From Desulfobulbaceae bacterium UBA2276 (GTDB lineage Bacteria > Desulfobacterota > Desulfobulbia > Desulfobulbales > Desulfocapsaceae): DNA of 9,281 bases. The first letter of the stretch is position 1. Each line of letters opens with the position of its first letter. The stretch is taken from the NCBI GenBank assembly GCA_002347085.1, contig DDWW01000027.1, positions 29,915-39,195 on the forward strand, in the 5' to 3' direction. The notes below the pieces were generated by a model that did no database searches, had not been told where the DNA came from, and worked only from the letters and a program-made list of their open reading frames with translations. The position numbers were made by a program, and so were the translations under genes. Positions 6,419 through 9,281 of the stretch are shown in pieces.

Positions 6419-7411
6419 TTATTTCTTCAAAATCAACATCTGCTTTGTCAACAAAGATTGCTTGGCCAGCAAGGACTGCAACTTCCACGGGGAAGAGAGA
6501 CAGGCCCGGCTGGCACTGCAGGTGGACATCACATCACAGAAGGCAAGAAATTCGGCCAGAGCATCACTCATCACCTGGCCTTTCTGCGAAATAATCTGGA
6601 GTTGTCGATGCATGTCAACGCCTTCCACCTTGAGACTTTTCAACCAACCATGCTCCACCTCCCGACATACCGTAAGCGACGAGAGACAGGCAATTCCTAC
6701 CCCTGACTCCACCGCCCGCTTGATTGCCTCAGGATGGCCCATCTCCATAATAACTTTGATCTGATCCAGATAGGCCGTCATCTTCTCCCGAAAAATCGCC
6801 ACCGTCCCCGACCCCTCTTCCCGCATAATCCAGCGGGTGCCCCGAAAATCTTTCTTCACATCAAAGATCTCATTGCCGGCCAAGGGATCGCCAGGCCCAA
6901 CCAGGATCACCAGCTCATCCTTAAACCAGGGGCGGATTATAGTATCAGGATAGTGCACCGGCCCCTCCACAAAACCAATATCCGCCTTTCCTTCCCTGAT
7001 AAGGGTCTCAGCGTAACGGGTATGATGAACAAGCATGTTAATCCCCACCTGGGCATGCATCCGTTTAAAGGCACCAATCAGATAAGGAAGCAAATAATCC
7101 CCAATAGTGGTACTGGCCACGATATTGATATGCCCGGTCAGCTCATCATTCTTCTCGGACATAATGCTTTCGACATTACTCACCTGACAGACAATCTCTT
7201 TGGCAAGAGGCAACAGATAGCGGCCCCGCTCATTCAACAGCAGACTGCGGCCATGGCGATCAAACAACGGCCCGGCCAACTGATTTTCCAGCTCAGCCAA
7301 GGCCATACTCACCGCCGACTGGGTCACAAATAATTTTTTGCTCGCCTTGGTAACCTGGGCAGTCTCGGCAACAGCAATAAATATTTCCAATTGTCTCAAG
7401 GTGATAGACAT
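6419..7411 (-). CDS. LysR-type transcriptional regulator
   Basis: The product is a 330-residue DNA-binding regulator. Residues 3-62 form the LysR winged helix-turn-helix (LRQLEIFIAVAETAQVTKAS, then TQSAVSMALAELENQLAGPLF, then RSLLLNERG). A linker helix follows, then from about residue 93 a periplasmic-binding-protein-like effector domain (INIVASTTIGDYLLP, ADIGFVEG, and REEGSGT at 198-204). The REEGSGT block is like that of CysL/CbbR-type members, but the effector and targets are unknown. The start has AAGGA about eight bases upstream. It is divergent from nuoA with 287 bases between the starts. LysR proteins often control the divergent gene, so nuo is a candidate target by inference. The protein has an extra tail of about 33 residues after the effector domain (from about 298) with a repeated LLxKQ unit and three cysteines spaced CX5CX5C (292, 298, 304). 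Confidence 0.93.
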   Translation of the reverse strand: MSITLRQLEIFIAVAETAQVTKASKKLFVTQSAVSMALAELENQLAGPLFDRHGRSLLLNERGRYLLPLAKEIVCQVSNVESIMSEKNDELTGHINIVASTTIGDYLLPYLIGAFKRMHAQVGINMLVHHTRYAETLIREGKADIGFVEGPVHYPDTIIRPWFKDELVILVGPGDPLAGNEIFDVKKDFRGTRWIMREEGSGTVAIFREKMTAYLDQIKVIMEMGHPEAIKRAVESGVGIACLSSLTVCREVEHGWLKSLKVEGVDMHRQLQIISQKGQVMSDALAEFLAFCDVMSTCSASRACLSSPWKLQSLLAKQSLLTKQMLILKK

Positions 7412-7473
7412 CTATTCTTCCTTATTCAATATTGCTTATAAAAAATATCTTTTTTTTAGATTAGCGATTCGCC

Positions 7474-7501
7474 ACTTTATCACGTATATACTTTTTCTCA
7501 A
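7474..7501 (-). promoter_or_regulatory. Possible promoter of the LysR gene
   Basis: On the minus strand, TTGAGA (7501-7496) is followed after 16 bases by TAAAGT (7479-7474), five and four matches to the sigma-70 hexamers, 63 bases upstream of the start codon. The surrounding DNA is very A+T-rich, so chance matches are likely. Inverted TTATTCAA/TTGAATAA (7523-7530, 7569-7576) and repeated AATATTC words upstream could be regulator sites. Confidence 0.35.
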
Positions 7502-7594
7502 CACTTTTCATGGATGTTATTTTTATTCAAAAATATTCAAGGAAGAATCAATAAATATTCCTATAAAATTGAATAAATAATCACCCATACCAAC

Positions 7595-7610
7595 ATGAAT
7601 GATCATTCAT
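7595..7610. promoter_or_regulatory. Perfect 16-bp palindrome upstream of nuo promoter
   Basis: ATGAATGATCATTCAT is a perfect palindrome that ends 7 bases before the -35 hexamer of the nuoA promoter. The half-site word CATTCAT recurs at 7634-7640, in the promoter spacer directly before the -10, and at 7653-7659, just after the -10. The layout suits a dimeric regulator. Which protein binds is unknown. The neighbouring LysR protein is a candidate, although the palindrome is not a plain T-N11-A motif. Confidence 0.5.
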
Positions 7611-7617
7611 TTTTCAG

Positions 7618-7646
7618 TTGACAAGCCGACAGTCATTCATTATAAA
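7618..7646 (+). promoter_or_regulatory. Near-consensus promoter of the nuo operon
   Basis: TTGACA (7618-7623), a 17-base spacer and TATAAA (7641-7646) match the sigma-70 consensus in 11 of 12 positions. The nuoA start codon lies 52 bases after the -10, giving a leader of roughly 45 bases. CATTCAT sits in the spacer and again after the -10, so binding there would be expected to affect polymerase. Confidence 0.8.
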
Positions 7647-7662
7647 GACAAACATTCATAAA

Positions 7663-7675
7663 GAACTGACAGTTC
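7663..7675 (+). promoter_or_regulatory. Palindrome in the nuoA leader
   Basis: GAACTG-A-CAGTTC is a perfect inverted repeat with a single central base, in the expected 5' untranslated region, 10 bases before the poly-G ribosome binding site. It could be an operator. With a one-base centre it would make only a small RNA hairpin. Function is unproven. Confidence 0.3.
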
Positions 7676-7685
7676 AATCAACTTC

Positions 7686-7694
7686 GGGGGGGGG
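7686..7694 (+). promoter_or_regulatory. Poly-G (G9) ribosome binding site of nuoA
   Basis: Nine consecutive G lie four bases before the nuoA ATG, and no other purine-rich motif is near. The run can pair with the pyrimidine-rich end of 16S rRNA by C-G and U-G pairs. It also fixes the start, because the in-frame upstream TTG at 7618 lies within the promoter -35. Homopolymer runs of this length are prone to slippage. Confidence 0.6.
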
Positions 7695-7698
7695 TTAT

Positions 7699-8118
7699 AT
7701 GGATCTTCAATTTTCAGACTTTCTTTATCGCGACAATGTTCTCTGGATCGCGGCCTTCACCTTGGGTGGTCTTGCCTTCGCCCTTGGCCCCATCGCCATT
7801 GTTTATCTCCTCATGCCTCGCGGCACCCGTCAATTTGAAAACAAAAACAAGCAATTCATTGAATGCGGCATGGTCCCCATCGGGGATAGCTGGGTGCGTT
7901 ACGGTATTGTCTTTTTCCTCTACGCCCTCATCTTTCTTGCCTTTGATGTAGATGTCCTTTTTCTCTTCCCGGTCGCCCTCGCTTACAATGACGCGATGTT
8001 TGTCTATCGGGATTTTGTCGAGATTGTCATTTTTGTCGGAATTTTATCACTCGCAATCGTCTATGCATGGATCAAGGGAGTATTCAAGTGGGAACGCAAA
8101 ACGTACCTTCACCGTTAG
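7699..8118 (+). CDS. nuoA: NADH-quinone oxidoreductase subunit A
   Basis: NuoA is a small membrane subunit of respiratory complex I, close to the junction of the membrane arm with the quinone site. The product is 139 residues, with three hydrophobic segments at about 14-38, 67-92 and 105-126. The family loop is present as FIECGMVPIGDSWVRYGIVF (53-72), with Glu55-Cys56-Gly57. In the second segment the normally strict FDxE motif reads FDVDVLFLFPVA, so the second acid is Asp85 instead of Glu, and the usual Trp after the Pro is Val. The start is placed at 7699 by the poly-G binding site and family length. It is the first gene of the nuo operon, has a near-consensus promoter, and overlaps nuoB by 31 bases. 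Confidence 0.95.
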   Translation: MDLQFSDFLYRDNVLWIAAFTLGGLAFALGPIAIVYLLMPRGTRQFENKNKQFIECGMVPIGDSWVRYGIVFFLYALIFLAFDVDVLFLFPVALAYNDAMFVYRDFVEIVIFVGILSLAIVYAWIKGVFKWERKTYLHR

Positions 8119-8606
8119 ACCCAGTACCTTCGTCAATAGTTCATTTTGCTCTTGCCGATAAACTGATCAATCTTGGCAGGGCTAACTCCCTGTGGCCACT
8201 CACCTTTGGTCTGGCCTGCTGTGCCATTGAGATGATGGCCACCGGATGTGCCCGTTTTGATATGTCACGATTCGGGGCCGAGGTCTTTCGGCCTTCACCC
8301 AGACAGAGTGATGTGATGATAGTAGCTGGCACCATTTCCAAGAAAATGCAGCCAGGCATCAAGACCCTCTATGACCAAATGCCGGAACCCAAATGGGTCA
8401 TGGCCTTAGGAAACTGCGCTATTTCCGGCGGCCCTTTTGCCTTTGAGGGGCAATACGGCATCGTCTTGGGTGCCGACCAGTTTTTACCGGTTGACATCTA
8501 TGTCCCAGGCTGTCCTCCGCGGCCCGAGGCCCTGCTCCAGGGGATAATTGAGCTGGAACATAAAATTTCCGGCTGGAAAAGATGGAAAAACCCTGAGACC
8601 GCATAG
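8088..8606 (+). CDS. nuoB: NADH-quinone oxidoreductase subunit B
   Basis: NuoB carries iron-sulfur cluster N2, the last electron carrier before quinone in complex I, at the cytoplasmic face of the membrane. With the GTG start at 8088 the product is 172 residues. All four cluster ligands are present: the tandem Cys44-Cys45 in GLACCAIEMM, Cys110 in GNCAISGG, and Cys142 in VPGCPPRPEALL. The GTG has AAGGGAG seven bases upstream. An in-frame ATG at 8067 would add seven residues but has no binding site, so I prefer the GTG. The start lies inside nuoA (31-base overlap), suggesting translational coupling. The next subunit gene, nuoC, follows only after a 197-base gap that contains a palindromic repeat. 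Confidence 0.95.
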   Translation: MGTQNVPSPLDPVPSSIVHFALADKLINLGRANSLWPLTFGLACCAIEMMATGCARFDMSRFGAEVFRPSPRQSDVMIVAGTISKKMQPGIKTLYDQMPEPKWVMALGNCAISGGPFAFEGQYGIVLGADQFLPVDIYVPGCPPRPEALLQGIIELEHKISGWKRWKNPETA

Positions 8607-8664
8607 GCATTAGTCCTTTAACTGCGATTTTCAGGTCAGGCTGAACCCGATAAACCCAACCATT

Positions 8665-8768
8665 GAAGCCGTTGTAACAAAATAACCGTACCATTTTACA
8701 TGGCAAGAACGGCATAAGGAGCCGTAACGAAATGATCAAGGATAGAATGGTTATTTCATAAAGCCTCC
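8665..8768 (+). repeat. Palindromic repeat family, full copy inside nuo operon (C)
   Basis: It begins GAAGCCGTTGTAACAAAATAAC, has the core ACGGCATAAGGAGCCGTAAC at 8709-8728, and ends GGTTATTTCATAAAGCC. It aligns end to end with the copy at 4929-5033. The core itself can form a small hairpin (ACGGC/GCCGT with a 7-base loop). It fills about half of the 197-base nuoB-nuoC gap, so it would be transcribed as part of the nuo mRNA. No target-site duplication is obvious at its ends. Confidence 0.75.
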
Positions 8769-8803
8769 TCAACCGTTTCACCCTCCTTCGGAGCCACAGG
8801 ATT

Positions 8804-9281
8804 ATGATACTCGAAACAACACAACAAGCCCTGCAAGCACTCTTCGCTGATTCAGTGCCGGCAGCAGATGGAGCTGAGGCTGGTGCTCCCCGTGGCAATG
8901 GGGTTATCACTCGCGATTACAAGGCCCATGGCTATCACCTTGATGCCCAGGTGGCGGCCGATCAACTCCTGGCGGCAGTCACCATTGTGGATGAGGCCGG
9001 ATTTTTTATCGAAAGCATCACCGGTGTGGACTGGATCAAGGAAAACCAGTTGGAAGTCATCTACGACTTTTCCCGTTACGACTTTGACGCCTGCCGGGTA
9101 GTTATCCGCACCAGAGTTCCTCGAGATCAACCCATAGTCCCAACCATTTCCACTATATACGCCGGAGCAAACTGGCATGAGCGGGAGACCCACGATTTTT
9201 TTGGTATCAAGTTTGCGGGCCATCCCCATCTCGTCCCCCTGCTCCTTCCTGAAGATGCAGATTTCCATCCACTCTTAAAGG
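8804..9281 (+). CDS. nuoC: NADH-quinone oxidoreductase subunit C, 3' end missing
   Basis: NuoC is the 30-kDa-type subunit of the peripheral arm of complex I. The 159 codons in the window cover most of a stand-alone NuoC. Recognisable parts are FIESITGVDWIKENQLEVIY in the first half and the family signature NWHERETHDFFGIKFAGHP near the right edge, followed by LVPLLLPEDADFHPLLK. Whether NuoD is fused to it, as in some bacteria, cannot be seen. The ATG at 8804 is the only possible start: an in-frame stop lies at 8759-8761 with no other start codon between. GGAG (8790-8793) ten bases upstream is the likely binding site, with AGGA only two bases from the ATG as an alternative. It follows nuoB on the same strand after a repeat element. 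Confidence 0.94.
   Translation, partial: MILETTQQALQALFADSVPAADGAEAGAPRGNGVITRDYKAHGYHLDAQVAADQLLAAVTIVDEAGFFIESITGVDWIKENQLEVIYDFSRYDFDACRVVIRTRVPRDQPIVPTISTIYAGANWHERETHDFFGIKFAGHPHLVPLLLPEDADFHPLLK

Noticed and set aside
8067..8087. Upstream ATG as the nuoB start
   Set aside because: It has no ribosome binding site, whereas the GTG at 8088 has AAGGGAG at ideal spacing.

Overview
The window looks like a stretch of a Gram-negative anaerobe's chromosome, probably a Desulfobacterota (Desulfobulbales-like) bacterium. That placement is an inference from protein flavour (NuoA/NuoB variants, subgroup Ib aspartate aminotransferase, lipoprotein type) and gene mix. It has not been tested by any search. 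All genes are of ordinary housekeeping type. No phage, plasmid, insertion sequence with transposase, or CRISPR array is visible.

Layout. Left arm, minus strand (1-1296): hisB (histidine biosynthesis), followed downstream by a lipoprotein gene cut by the window edge. The gap 1297-1775 holds no gene. It contains a cluster of palindromic repeats (1432-1676) and then a promoter. Plus strand (1776-6295): tRNA-Gly(GCC) with its terminator, rplM-rpsI (ribosomal proteins L13 and S9) with a terminator, argC (arginine biosynthesis), truA (tRNA pseudouridine synthase) and an aspartate aminotransferase. A strong bidirectional terminator separates these from a convergent LysR-type regulator on the minus strand (6419-7411). 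Divergent from the regulator is the start of a respiratory complex I operon, nuoA-nuoB-nuoC, cut by the right edge. It has a near-consensus promoter flanked by palindromic ATTCAT-containing sites, and a run of nine G as the nuoA ribosome binding site.

The most unusual content is a dispersed intergenic repeat family of about 60-115 bp. It has imperfect inverted ends (AAGCCGTTGTAA... / ...GGTTATTTCnnnGTAACGGC) and a conserved core, GGCATAAGGnGCCGT. Members lie upstream of hisB/tRNA-Gly (one complete and one half copy, minus orientation), between argC and truA (a divergent short form), between truA and the aminotransferase, and inside the nuo operon between nuoB and nuoC. No transposase is present. 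A MITE-like or REP-like palindromic element that can be transcribed as an RNA hairpin is the simplest reading.
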